A DNA stretch of 64,000 bases, taken from JAWVFM01 sp963843315 (GTDB taxonomy: Bacteria > Actinomycetota > Thermoleophilia > Solirubrobacterales > 70-9). Below the pieces are notes generated by a model. The model did no database searches. It had not been told where the DNA came from and saw only the letters and a list, made by a program, of their open reading frames with translations. The DNA lies in contig CAWJJU010000007.1 in the NCBI GenBank assembly GCA_963843315.1, positions 1-64,000 of the forward strand, written 5' to 3'. A program made the translations under genes and the position numbers. Every line of letters begins with the position of its first letter. Position 1 is the stretch's first letter. Below are positions 46,657-55,992 of the stretch, in pieces.

Positions 46657-47811
46657 ATGAAGCGGGTGGTGATCCTCGGCGGTGGCAGCGGCGGCGCGGT
46701 GGCCGCCAAGCGGCTCGCCCGCTGGTCGCGCGAGGGCGAGGTCGAGGTGGTCCTGATCGACCGCAGCCGCTACCACGAGTACCGCCCGAGCTACCTGTGG
46801 GTGATGACGGGCAAGCGCGAGCCGGACCAGGTCCGGCGGGAGCTCTCGATCCTCACCGAGCGCTACGGCACGCGGGTGGTGAACGCCGAGGTAACCGCCA
46901 TCGATCCCGAGGCAAGGCGGGTGGTAACCACCACCGAAGCGTTCGACTACGACTACCTGATCGTCGCGCTCGGCGCGGAGCTGGATCGCCGCGACGAGCT
47001 GGCCGGGCTGGAGGCCCCCTGGGAGCTCGACGACGCCCTCAGCGCCCGCGACCACCTCGCCGGCTTCTCCGGCGGCCACGTGGTCGTCGGGGTCGAATCA
47101 TGGCCCTACCGGTGCCCGCCGGCGCCGTTCGAGGCGGCGATGATGCTGCGCTACCTCGCCGAGCAGCGCGGAGTCTCGGAGCGCACCGACATCTCGGTCT
47201 TCCACACCTGGCAGAAGCCCATGGAGACCTTCGGGCCGCTGATGGTCGACGGCTTCGGGAGGTTCCTCCAGCAGCGTGAGGTTGACTTCGAGGGAGCCTT
47301 CGAGCTCGACAGCCACGACGCGTCGAATCGGGTCCTCGCCGGCAAGGACGGGCGCAGGCTCGAATACGACCTCGCGCTCGTCGTCCCCGCCCACCGGGCC
47401 CCCTCCGTGATCCGCGACGCGGGGCTGCTCGCCGAGGGCGGGTACATGGACGTGAAGCTCCCCTCGATGGTCTCGCCCACTCACGACGACGTCTGGGGCA
47501 TCGGCGACGTCGTTGCCCCGACCATCGGCCTCGGCATGGCCGGCGTCTTCGCCCATTTCCAGGCCGAGCACGTGGTCACGCAGATCCTCGACCGCGTCCG
47601 CGGCACCTTCGTCGGGGAGCTCTACAACATGGTCGGCATCTGCGTGATGGACACCGGCTACGAGGGCGCGGCGGTGTGGTGCGACTTCACCGACAAGCTC
47701 TACGGCCGCAACCCGGTGCCGGACTGCCGCCTGCTCGGAGGGATGCGGGCGTTCCGCGCCGTCAAGACCGGCTTCGAGTCCTATTGGTTCGCGAACCTGT
47801 TCGGAGGCTGA
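46657..47811 (+). CDS. Sulfide:quinone reductase-like FAD oxidoreductase
   Basis: 384 residues from ATG 46657. FAD motif VVILGGGSGGAVAAKRLAR, DRSRYHEYRPSYLWVMTG in the SQR/FCSD style, YDYLIVALGAELD, and WPYRCPPAPFEAAMML with the Cys-Pro-Pro-Ala-Pro motif characteristic of sulfide:quinone reductase and flavocytochrome c relatives. Later VWGIGDVVAPTIGLGMAGVFAH as the second FAD contact and NMVGICVMDTGYEGAAVW, VPDC. Probably membrane-bound quinone reduction by sulfide or another electron donor; the exact catalytic Cys pair cannot be assigned. Followed by DUF1641, a frequent partner of SQR-like genes. Confidence 0.87.
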   Translation: MKRVVILGGGSGGAVAAKRLARWSREGEVEVVLIDRSRYHEYRPSYLWVMTGKREPDQVRRELSILTERYGTRVVNAEVTAIDPEARRVVTTTEAFDYDYLIVALGAELDRRDELAGLEAPWELDDALSARDHLAGFSGGHVVVGVESWPYRCPPAPFEAAMMLRYLAEQRGVSERTDISVFHTWQKPMETFGPLMVDGFGRFLQQREVDFEGAFELDSHDASNRVLAGKDGRRLEYDLALVVPAHRAPSVIRDAGLLAEGGYMDVKLPSMVSPTHDDVWGIGDVVAPTIGLGMAGVFAHFQAEHVVTQILDRVRGTFVGELYNMVGICVMDTGYEGAAVWCDFTDKLYGRNPVPDCRLLGGMRAFRAVKTGFESYWFANLFGG

Positions 47812-47813
47812 CG

Positions 47814-48254
47814 ATGGCGGCTGAAGACAACGCCCTGACGCCCGACGAGCGCGCCGCGCTGGAGCGCGTTCAGAAGCGGATTGCGGCAAGCGCCGACGAG
47901 ATCGAGCAGGCGATCGACATGGTCGAGCGACTTGCCGACAGCGGGGTGCTCGCCGGCATGAACGCGTTCCTGGGCGAGTTCGACGAGAACTTCAGCGCCC
48001 TCACCCGCCCGGACATCATGACCATGGTGGCCAACCTGATGATGCTGGCCGGGACGCTTGGCCAGGTCCCATACGAGGGTGGCTTCAAGCTGGCGATGGA
48101 GGGCCCGCCCGCAATCGCGGAGGCCTACCCGCGGTTCCGCGAGCGCACCGAGCCGATGAGCATTCGCGAGGCCGTGCGGATCATGCGCAGCCCGGATGTC
48201 GCCGCCGCGCTGGAGATGATGGTCGCTGTGCTGCGGTCGCAGCGCGGCGCCTGA
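47814..48254 (+). CDS. DUF1641 family protein
   Basis: 146 residues, mostly helical: RVQKRIAASADEIEQAIDMVERLADSG, DIMTMVANLMMLAGTLGQVPY, FRERTEPMSIREAVRIMRSPDVAAALEMMVAVLRS. The middle and C-terminal blocks match DUF1641, found beside SQR-like enzymes and formate dehydrogenases. ATG at 47814, 2 bases after the SQR stop. No membrane segment. Probably part of the sulfide/quinone enzyme unit. Confidence 0.82.
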   Translation: MAAEDNALTPDERAALERVQKRIAASADEIEQAIDMVERLADSGVLAGMNAFLGEFDENFSALTRPDIMTMVANLMMLAGTLGQVPYEGGFKLAMEGPPAIAEAYPRFRERTEPMSIREAVRIMRSPDVAAALEMMVAVLRSQRGA

Positions 48255-48303
48255 CCGCGTGGCGCCGGCGCCGTCCCTCAGCACGGACTGAGACCATTCG
48301 CGC

Positions 48304-50554
48304 GTGCGCCGCACTTCGCCGATCGCCGCTTTGCTGTTCCTCGTCGTCGCGGCCTCCAATGGAAGCGCCCTCGCGAGCGTCAGGGTCAGCGACGCCACCG
48401 TTGTGGTGGGAACCCGCGCAGGGCAGCGGGCGCTGATCACGCGTTCGCCCTTTCGGCTCGCCTTCGAGGACTCGCACGGCCGCCGAGTGCTGAGCGAGAT
48501 CGGCGGCGCCAACGGATCGACCCTCGTGGAGCCCCCGGCTCCGCAGATCGAGTTCGGCTCGCAGACCCCCTCCCCGCCCTCGCTGTACGCGCCGCTGGCG
48601 TTCGTGGTCGGCACCCATGCGATCACCCAGACCCCCGGCGGGCAGTGGCAGGGCACCCTCCAGTCGGTGACCCAGGGCGGCACCGCGTATTCCGCGGGGA
48701 GGGTCATCTCGGCCCGGCACGCGGGCGGCGGCGTCCGCCTGGTCGTCTCGACGAGCGACCCGACGGGGCGCAAGCTGGTGGTCGGAGTGCGGCCGAGCGG
48801 CGGCGACGCAATCTCGGTTACGGCCCGGCCGACCCCCGCCAAGGGCGTCGTCGCGGTCTCGGACAGCTTCGGCTCCAACCCCGGCGAGGCGTTTCACGGC
48901 TTTGGGGGGCGTCACGACGGCATCGACCAGCACGGCGCCGACTTCTTCAGCTTCCTCGAACAGGAGAACGTCAGCTCCGGGTCGGCGAGCGGGCTCGCGG
49001 CCCTCGCACCCGGGTCCGCCGACAGCTTCATGTTCCCCAACGGGCCAAGCGCCGCCTACTACGTCCAGTCCTCGTTCCTCTCGTCCGACGGCTACGGCTT
49101 CCTGCTCGACCGCGACCAGATCTCACACTGGCGCCTGGACTCCGATCGTGACAGCGCCTGGCAGACCGAAGCCGCAGCGCCGTCGATCCGCTACCTGGTG
49201 GCTCCGGGAGGCCCGTAGGCAGGCGGTCTCGACGCTGACGGCGCTTGGTGGCCGCCAGCCGGCGCCACCCCGCTGGGCCCTCGGCCCGATCCTCGATCGC
49301 CTGGTCAAGTTCCCCAGCGACCCGGCCGACCAGTATCGCGGGGAGGTCGCGAGCGATCTCCGCAATATCCGCCGCTACCACCTGCCGCTGGACGGCTACC
49401 GGATCGAGGGCTGGCAGTTCCTGCCCCGCCCGGTCTTGCGCCATTTCATCGAACGTCTGCATCGGATGGGGATCCACCCGATGCTCTACTTCCGCTCGTT
49501 CGTCGGGCAAGACACGATCGGCACGGACGATCCCGCGCAGTACGACCGGGCGATCGCCAAGGGCTACGTCGCCACCCACGCCAACGGCTCTCCATACATC
49601 TTCACCTCCAACTTCAACGCAAACGCCGCCCAGATCGACTTCACGAACCCGGCGGCTGTGCGCTGGTGGCAGCGACGAATACGGGCGGCCTTGCGGCTGG
49701 GCGCCGACGGGTTCATGGAGGACTTCGGCGAACAGGTCTTCGACGACATGCACTTCCACGACGGGTCGACCGGATCGACGATGCACAATCGTCTCCCGGT
49801 CCTCTACCACCGCGCGACCCGTCGGGCCATCCAGTCCTTCGAGAGCCGGCACCCGGGACGCCACATCTTCTCCTACACCCGTTCCGGGTACAGCGGCACA
49901 CCGGGGTCGGCCGCGTTCGAGGGCGGCAACTTCCCCGGCGACGAGACCACGGACTGGACGAAGGCCTCGGGACTCGCGTCGCAGACCCCTGACATGCTGA
50001 ACCGGGCGGTCGGCGGCGCCTTTGGATTCACCACCGACATCGGCGGCTTCTTCGACGTCGGCCCCTACCAGGCCACCACCAAGGAGCTGTTCCTGCGCTG
50101 GGCCGAGTGGGCGGCCCTGTCGCCGTTCTTCCGGCTGCATGGCTCTGTCCTTGCCGGTACCCACACGCCCTGGTCATACGACCACCAGACGCTGCGCATC
50201 TACAAGCGGCTCGAGCGCCTGCATCTGCGGGCGCGGCCGCTGATCGCTCGCCTGTGGCACCACGCCGACGCGACCGGCATCCCCATCACCCGGCCGCTCT
50301 GGCTCGCCTACCCTCGTGACCCGGCTGCGAGCACGCAGGATCAGGAGTGGCTCCTGGGCCGCGACGTCCTCGTCGCCCCCGTCGTGACGCAGGGGGCGAC
50401 GTCGCGCAGGGTTTACCTACCGCGGGGGTGCTGGCGCGATCCCCACTCCGGCGCGCGAATCACGGGGCCGGGCGCACGCACCGTGGCGGCGCCGCCGGGA
50501 CGGCTCCCCCACTTCGTTCGCTGCGGGACGAAGCCGCTCGCGGCGCGCGGTTAG
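48304..50554 (+). CDS. Secreted GH31 glycosidase (one apparent frameshift near 49215)
   Basis: Corrected length 749 residues. GTG start, signal peptide SPIAALLFLVVAASNGSALAS. N-terminal beta-sandwich with SNPGEAFHGFGGRHDGID (GH31 N-terminal box). After LVAPGGP an extra T yields a stop; the other frame continues RQAVSTLTALGGRQPAPPRWALG, the usual link to the barrel. Catalytic nucleophile Asp is in RLGADGFMEDFGEQV, and the acid/base Asp in GGNFPGDETTDWT. The DFGE nucleophile segment resembles sulfoquinovosidase-type members (YihQ has DFGEY), but substrate contacts are not certain. Converges on YbjQ with a 4-base overlap of stops. Confidence 0.85.
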
Positions 50555-50880
50555 CGCTTCCGCACGCGCACGGCCGTGCCGTAGGCGCAGATCTCGGTCC
50601 AGGTCGAGCCGAGCTCGGACGTGTCGAAGCGGAATGCGAGGACCGCGTTGGCGCCCTTGGCCTGCGCCTCCTCGACGAGCCTTTCGGTCGCGTGAGCGCG
50701 TCCCTCCGCCAGCATCTTCGTCATTCCCTTGAGCTCGCCGCCGACGAGCGACTTGAGGCCCGCGCCGAACTGCGAGCCGATGTTGCGGGCGCGCACGGTG
50801 AGGCCGAAGACCTCGCCGAACACCTCGTCGACCTCGTAGCCGGGCAGGTCGTTCATGGTCGAGATCATCATGTCGCTCAC
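50551..50880 (-). CDS. YbjQ/DUF74 family protein
   Basis: 109 residues from GTG 50880. The central block LTVRARNIGSQFGAGLKSLVGGELKGMTKMLAEGRAHATERLVEEAQAKGANAVLAFRFDTSE is the YbjQ/heavy-metal-binding-domain signature, and VRVRKR ends it. Forms pentameric rings in known structures; function unclear. Overlaps the MMPL stop by GTGA, so translation-coupled to the exporter. Confidence 0.9.
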   Translation of the reverse strand: MSDMMISTMNDLPGYEVDEVFGEVFGLTVRARNIGSQFGAGLKSLVGGELKGMTKMLAEGRAHATERLVEEAQAKGANAVLAFRFDTSELGSTWTEICAYGTAVRVRKR

Positions 50881-53525
50881 GGTCGCGGCTCCTCCTCGGG
50901 CTCCTTGCCCGCCGCCTCGACGGCGGGGAAGTCGACGGTCACGGCGTTGGGGTCGACGGCGGCCTCCGGGGCCTCGGCGGGCGCCTGCGTGGCGGGGGGG
51001 TCCTCCTCCTGAACGGGGTGCTGTGGCTCGGCGGCCGGCGCGGGCTCGTCCGCGGCGGGGGCCACGGTCGGCTCGGCGGCCGGCGCGGCCTGCTCCGCGG
51101 CCGCCGCGGCGTTCCTGGCATCGAGCGCTGCGAAGTACTCCTGCCCCTCGATTCCCAGCCGCGGCACGCGCCGCTCGAGGACGGCGGGGAACCACCAGTT
51201 GCCGTTTCGCATCAGGACCATCGTGGCGGGGACGAGCAGGCAGCGGACGATCGTGGCGTCGACCGCGATGGCGACCGCAAGCCCCAGGCCGAACTGCTTG
51301 ACCGTCGGGTCGCCGTTGAAGAGGAAGCTCGCAAACACGCAGACCATGATCAGCGCCGCCGAGGTGATCACCTTGCCGGTCTTCCCCAGTCCGAGGATCA
51401 CCGATTCGACGTTGTCCTCCGTCTCGCGGTAGTGCTCCTGGATCTGCGTGATCAGGAACACCTCGTAGTCCATCGAGAGCCCGAAGAGGATCGCGAACAT
51501 CAGCAGCGGCACGAAGCTCACGATCGGGACGGCGTGGTCGAGGCCGATCAGGGTGACCCCGTGGCCCTCCTGGAAGACGAATGTCACGACTCCGTAGGCG
51601 GCGCCGATCGAGATCAGGTTCATCACGCCCGCCTTCAGCGGGACGACGATCGAGCGGAAGGCGAGGAGCAGGAGGACCACGCTCAACAGCACGACGATCG
51701 CGATCAATTCGACCAGGTGGCCGGAAATGCGATCGGCGAGGTCGATGTATGAGGCGGTGGTGCCGCCCACGAAGGCGCTCATCTGCTTGCCCTGGGTGGC
51801 CTGGGGAATGGTGGTGTCGCGCAGGCTCCTGACCGTGCCCTCGGTGGTCCGGCTGGCGGGCGAGGTCGTGGGGATGGCGGTCAGCACGGCGGCGTCACCG
51901 CTGTTGTTCACGAGCGCGGGGGTGACCGACTTGACGCCTGGCGCCTTGCCGATCTGCTTCGAGAGGTTCTGCAGACGCGGATCGCTCTCGGGCGTGTTCA
52001 CCTTCTTGCGCTGGGCGTCGAGCTGGGCCTTGCCCTGGTTGATCTGCTTCGTCGTCTTGGCGAGCTCGGCATCGGGCTGCTGGGCCGCGACGTCGGGCGG
52101 CAGGCCCGACGCGATCCCCTGCTGGGTGGCGGCGTTCGCCTGCGCTTTGGCCTGCTTCTCCTGCTTGTCGAGCTTCTGCTCCTTCTTGTCGATCTTGTTC
52201 AGCGCCGCCTGGTCGGGGTGGGCCTTCTTCTCGAGGTCCACTGCCACGAGGAAGGGGCCGTTGACACCCGGGCCGAACCCCTTCGTGAGCAGGTCATAGG
52301 CCTGGCGGGCGGTCGTGTCGGTCGGCTGCTGCGCAACGTCGTTGGCGCCGAGGTGAAGCAGCCGCGCCGGCGTCGCGAGGACGAGGAGGAAGGCGAGGCT
52401 CGAAAACAGCGCGAGCCACGGCCGGTGGGAGATCCACCGCGCCCAGCGCACCCAGCCGTGCTCGCCGCCCTCGTGGGTGAAGCGATGCGGGATCGGCACC
52501 CGCATCGACTCGATGTGCGGCCCGAGCCAGCCGAGCAGCGCCGGGATCAGGGTCACTGCGGCAAACACCGCGGTGACCACTCCGATCGCCGCCGTGTAGC
52601 CGAGCGCGCTGACGATGGGGATCCCGGCGATCGCCAGCGAGCACAGGGCGATGATCACCGTCGTCCCCGCAAACACCACGGCGCCGCCGGCGGTCGCGCC
52701 GGCGCGCGCAGCCGACTCGCGGTAGGAGAGGCCCTCTCCCACCTGCTGCCGGTGTCTGGTGACTATGAAGAGCGAGTAGTCGATGCCGACGCCCAGCGCG
52801 ATCATCGTCGCGAGCACCGGCCCCTCGGTGGGGACGTTGATGAGGTTGGAGATGAGGGCGATGATGCTCAGCGACCCGATCAGCCCGAGCACGGCGGTGA
52901 AGATGGGTAGGCCCATCGCGACCACGGTGCCGAACGCGAACAGGAGGATCACAACGGCCGCCATCAGGCCGATGGCGTCGCTCTTGGTCGACCGCGTCTT
53001 CGAGAGCTCCTGGCCCACGTAGCCGCCCACCGCCACCTGCCAGCCGGCGTTCACGGCGGGGTCCGCGGCCGAGGTCGCATCGCGCGCCTGGTTGGCGTCG
53101 AGGTCGGTCGGCCCGACGCTCAGGAGCACGTTGGCGTAGCCAATGGTCCCGTCCTTCGAGAGCTGGCTCTTGCCCTGCTTCGAGAGGGGGCTGACCACGC
53201 TCGTGACGTTCTCCGTGGACCTGAGGTTCTTCACCACCGCGTTGACGACCTTGCGGTTCTTGGCGTCGGTGAGCTTGCCCTGCGGAGGCTCCATTACCAC
53301 CGGGTTGGAGCCGTACTGCTGCTTCGGGAACTGCGCGGCGAGCAGGTCCTGGGCCGCCGTGGAATCCGTGCCCGGAAGCGTCAGGTCGTCGTTCGTGTCC
53401 TCGCCCACCCACTTGCCGGCGATCGCGACCGCGACGACCAGGATCACCCACAGAGCCACCGTCACGCGGGCATGGCGAACACATGCACCGGCGATCCGGT
53501 AGAGGGGCCCAGTCACGCGCCTCAC
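50877..53525 (-). CDS. MMPL family transporter with Ala/Glu/Pro-rich C-terminal tail
   Basis: 882 residues. First half: LWVILVVAVAIAGKWVG, extracytoplasmic domain with Lys/Gln-rich coiled segment in the second porter loop (AALNKIDKKEQKLDKQEKQAKAQ), then LGVGIDYSLFIVTRHRQQVGEGL. Second half: ILFGLSMDYEVFLITQIQEHY and FLLPATMVLMRNGNWWFP-like VPATMVLMRNGNWWFPA. Tail of 100 residues (about 785-882) is Ala/Glu/Pro-rich and likely cytoplasmic or wall-facing. Start ATG 53525; possible starts further in are less likely because the first helix would be lost. Exporter with unknown cargo; coupled to YbjQ. Confidence 0.92.
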   Translation of the reverse strand: MRRVTGPLYRIAGACVRHARVTVALWVILVVAVAIAGKWVGEDTNDDLTLPGTDSTAAQDLLAAQFPKQQYGSNPVVMEPPQGKLTDAKNRKVVNAVVKNLRSTENVTSVVSPLSKQGKSQLSKDGTIGYANVLLSVGPTDLDANQARDATSAADPAVNAGWQVAVGGYVGQELSKTRSTKSDAIGLMAAVVILLFAFGTVVAMGLPIFTAVLGLIGSLSIIALISNLINVPTEGPVLATMIALGVGIDYSLFIVTRHRQQVGEGLSYRESAARAGATAGGAVVFAGTTVIIALCSLAIAGIPIVSALGYTAAIGVVTAVFAAVTLIPALLGWLGPHIESMRVPIPHRFTHEGGEHGWVRWARWISHRPWLALFSSLAFLLVLATPARLLHLGANDVAQQPTDTTARQAYDLLTKGFGPGVNGPFLVAVDLEKKAHPDQAALNKIDKKEQKLDKQEKQAKAQANAATQQGIASGLPPDVAAQQPDAELAKTTKQINQGKAQLDAQRKKVNTPESDPRLQNLSKQIGKAPGVKSVTPALVNNSGDAAVLTAIPTTSPASRTTEGTVRSLRDTTIPQATQGKQMSAFVGGTTASYIDLADRISGHLVELIAIVVLLSVVLLLLAFRSIVVPLKAGVMNLISIGAAYGVVTFVFQEGHGVTLIGLDHAVPIVSFVPLLMFAILFGLSMDYEVFLITQIQEHYRETEDNVESVILGLGKTGKVITSAALIMVCVFASFLFNGDPTVKQFGLGLAVAIAVDATIVRCLLVPATMVLMRNGNWWFPAVLERRVPRLGIEGQEYFAALDARNAAAAAEQAAPAAEPTVAPAADEPAPAAEPQHPVQEEDPPATQAPAEAPEAAVDPNAVTVDFPAVEAAGKEPEEEPRP

Positions 53526-53599
53526 CCTATATGCGAAGGCGGAGCCTCCCGGTGGCGAGTTGCGCCGGGCGGTAATCCCGATGGCTGTGCTGGGTTTTC

Positions 53600-53621
53600 G
53601 GCTGCCCTAATTAGGGCAGCC
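53600..53621. promoter_or_regulatory. 22-bp perfect palindrome in the MMPL/DyP-fragment gap
   Basis: GGCTGCCCTAATTAGGGCAGCC is a perfect dyad with AT-rich centre. The right half, TTAGGGCAGCCTAA, matches much of the TTAGGTTAGSCTAACC... consensus of DtxR/IdeR iron boxes (13 of the first 14 informative positions if two are allowed to vary). It precedes a DyP-type peroxidase remnant, a family often iron-regulated. Could be a relic operator of the lost gene or a regulator site for the MMPL gene. Confidence 0.5.
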
Positions 53622-53623
53622 TA

Positions 53624-53942
53624 ATGTCCAGGGAGCCGGCGATTGCGGCCGACGCCCACATCCGCCTCGCCCATCCCGACTTCAACGACGGCGTGCGGAT
53701 CATGCGCCGCGGCTACTCGTTCACCGACGGCGTCAAGGAGGAGCTCGGCGAGCTCGACGTGGGGCTGGCTCTTCTTCATCTGCTTTCAGCGCGATCCGGC
53801 CAGGCAGTTCGTGGCGATCCAGCGCCGGCTGGGTGCGCACGACGCCCTCGGCGAGTACATCCGCCACACCGGCAGCGCGGTCTTCGCGGTGCCGCCGGGG
53901 GTGCAGCCGGGCGGCTTCATCGGGGAGGGGCTCTTCGCCTAG
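53624..53942 (+). pseudogene. C-terminal fragment of a DyP-type peroxidase (EfeB-like)
   Basis: About 105 residues after correcting one extra base near 53760. It reads ADAHIRLAHPDFNDGVRIMRRGYSFTDG, then LFFICFQRDPARQFVAIQRRLG and DALGEYIRHTGSAVFAVPPG, a near-perfect match to the last third of DyP peroxidases such as EfeB (RRGYSFTDG, FQRDP...F, haem-proximal part). The N-terminal two thirds, with the haem distal Asp and Arg, are absent; upstream is the MMPL promoter. Likely a remnant, not a functional gene. It runs against the neighbouring minus-strand genes. Confidence 0.8.
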
Positions 53943-54874
53943 CCCCCGCCGGCTCCGCCGACGGGGTGCGCCGCGCAGTAGGAGTCGCGGGTGTCGCGGT
54001 AGCCGGGAGGCAGCGTGAGGTTGGCGCTCGCTATCGCCTGCGCCCACCCCGCGGCGTAGGACTGAATCTGGCTCGCCACCTGCTCGCGCTGAGCCTGGGT
54101 GGCCGCGTTGACGAGGCGCTCCGCCTCGCGCCAGACGATCTCGCGCCACCCGCGCACGAGCTCGAGCCCGGCGACGTCGTCGAGCGGCGTGAGATCGGAG
54201 TTCGTGACCCCGACCAGCGGGTCGTAGTGGTCGCGAATCGCGTGGACCACCGGCGCGTAGGCGTGGCCCAGGACCTCGTTGACCGCGTCGTGGTCGGCCT
54301 TTCGCGATTCGCCCGAGCGCGTGCGCAGGCCGAGCGCCGCCACGACGAACGGCATGTCGTTCTGCACGTGGGCGTTGATGCCGAGCAGCATGTCCTGGGC
54401 GCCGTTCGCGTTGCCGCTCGCGGCGGTCTCGAAGGCGATCCTCCAGGCGGGCGCGACAGTGGCGCCGCGCCGGTAGGCGTGGACGGTGTCGAAGTACACG
54501 TCGGCGAACAGCGCGTCCTCGGTGTAGAGGTAGTGCGGGTGCTCGTAGAGCCCCGGCTGCGTTCGCAGCAGGTGGCGGAACACCTTCGTCAGCGTCAGGT
54601 AGGTGGTGGTGAAGACGGCGCGGTGATCGCAGCCGAGCTTCGCCTGCAGGCGCTTCATCCGCTTCACCTCGGTGTCGACGCACGCGATGGAAGAGACCCG
54701 GCAGTGCGGCACCGGGCGCGGCTGGGGCTCGTTCGGGCTCGACAGCGGCGGAAGCAGCCTCACCCAGTTGAGGTCGGGAACGGTGCTCGCGGCGGGCGCA
54801 CTCTCACCCCACGCCGAGCCCAAAGCAAGCGCGCACGCGCCCGCAAGCGCTGCGATCCACACCCTCCGTCGCAT
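53939..54874 (-). CDS. DUF5995 family secreted protein
   Basis: 311 residues. Signal peptide VWIAALAGACALALGSAWGESA. Body is mostly helical: VDTEVKRMKRLQAKLGCDHRAVFTTTYLTLTKVFRHLLR, DALFADVYFDTVHAYRRG, MLLGINAHVQNDMPFVVAALGL and HDAVNEVLGHAY. I recognise this as DUF5995, an actinobacterial family without known function. The His/Asp-rich helices (NAHVQND, HDHYDPLVG-like IRDHYDPLVG) could hold a metal. Ends 4 bases across the DyP fragment stop. Confidence 0.75.
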   Translation of the reverse strand: MRRRVWIAALAGACALALGSAWGESAPAASTVPDLNWVRLLPPLSSPNEPQPRPVPHCRVSSIACVDTEVKRMKRLQAKLGCDHRAVFTTTYLTLTKVFRHLLRTQPGLYEHPHYLYTEDALFADVYFDTVHAYRRGATVAPAWRIAFETAASGNANGAQDMLLGINAHVQNDMPFVVAALGLRTRSGESRKADHDAVNEVLGHAYAPVVHAIRDHYDPLVGVTNSDLTPLDDVAGLELVRGWREIVWREAERLVNAATQAQREQVASQIQSYAAGWAQAIASANLTLPPGYRDTRDSYCAAHPVGGAGGG

Positions 54875-54918
54875 CCCACCGTGAAGCCTACGCCACCGCG
54901 GCTTGCGTCACCCCCATT

Positions 54919-54963
54919 GGGGTCAGACCCCTTGAGTGGGGTCGACTCAAGGGGTCTGACCCC
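54919..54963. repeat. Perfect inverted repeat (19-bp arms, 7-base loop)
   Basis: Arms GGGGTCAGACCCCTTGAGT (54919-54937) and its complement (54945-54963) around GGGGTCG. Each arm itself contains the smaller palindrome GGGGTCAGACCCC, a motif commonly repeated in bacterial genomes as a REP-like element. Between the DUF5995 and SDR genes, both on the minus strand, so it can act as terminator or boundary element. Confidence 0.85.
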
Positions 54964-54979
54964 CCCCGCTGACCCCCCG

Positions 54980-55985
54980 CTAGATGAAGCCCTCCGCGCG
55001 CAGCGCCGAGACCATCGAGTCCAGCGTCTCGCGCGAGGAGTGTCGTGGCTGCCAGCCGAGCTGCGAGCGCGCCCGCGAGCAGTCCATCGAGCACCGGGGT
55101 GCGGAAGGCCTCGATCCACGCGATCTCGGCCGGCATGCCGGGCAGGCGGGCCACCACCTCGGCGACGACGTCCACACCCGCCCTCGGCATCGGCACGCTG
55201 CGCCACCCGAGGGCCCGAGCCAGCTCGGCAATCGAGAGCTCGTCGTCGGCGGCGAGGTTGTAGGGCCCGGGCTCGCCCTTGCCCAGGACGGCGGCGACCA
55301 GAGCCTCGGCGACGTCGTCGTGGTGCACGAGCTGGAAGGGAACGCCGGGGTCGGGCAGAACGGGGGCGATTCCGGGAAGCGAGCCGAGCACCTTGCCGAT
55401 CGAGCGCAGCCGGCCGCCGAGCCGAACCGTGTCGACCAGCTTCTTCACGAGCGTCGGCGCGTCGGGGCCGGCGACCACGCAGGGCCGGAAGAGGTAGGCG
55501 CCGGCATCCGAACCCGCGAGCGACTCGGTGACCGCGCGCTCGAGCTCCGCCTTCTGCTGGGAGTAGTAGAAGCGGTCGGTGCCGAGGGGCTCGACCTCCT
55601 CCGTGATGCGCCCGTCGACGTGCGGAAAGCCGTAGGCCGCGACGGACGACGTGTAGACCAGCCGGCTCGCGCCGGAGCCGACCGCGGCCTCGAAGACGTT
55701 GCGCGCGCCATCGAGGTTGACCTGCCGGGTCTCGTCGTGGGAGCCGAAGATCGCAAACGCCAGATGCACGACCACGTCGGCCCCGGCGAAGAGGGTCGCC
55801 AGGGAGCCGGGGTCGAGGATGTCGCCCTGGCGGTACTCCGCCCGCGTCCAGCCATGGCTTGCCGGGTCGAACGGCCGGCGGGCCATCCCGATGATGCGCT
55901 CGACCTCGTCCCGGGCCTCCAGCCTGCGGACGACCGACTTGCCGATGTCGCCCGTGGGCCCCGTGACGGCGACGGTCAGGCCCAC
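54980..55985 (-). CDS. NAD-dependent epimerase/dehydratase (SDR) (one apparent frameshift near 55095)
   Basis: Corrected length 334 residues. NAD motif AVTGPTGDIGKSVVRRLEAR, VVVHLAFAIFG, TSSVAAYG and active-site FYYSQQKAELE (Tyr-x-x-x-Lys) are the extended SDR set. GRPYNLAADDELSIAELARALG continues the fold. Near the end AFRTPVL then one extra G; the other frame gives MDCSRARSQLGWQPRHSSRE and stops at 54980, the normal family C-terminus. The alternative read-through to 54888 is a shadow. Lies 7 bp after haloalkane dehalogenase and is probably co-transcribed. Confidence 0.88.
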
Positions 55986-55992
55986 GGCGCGG

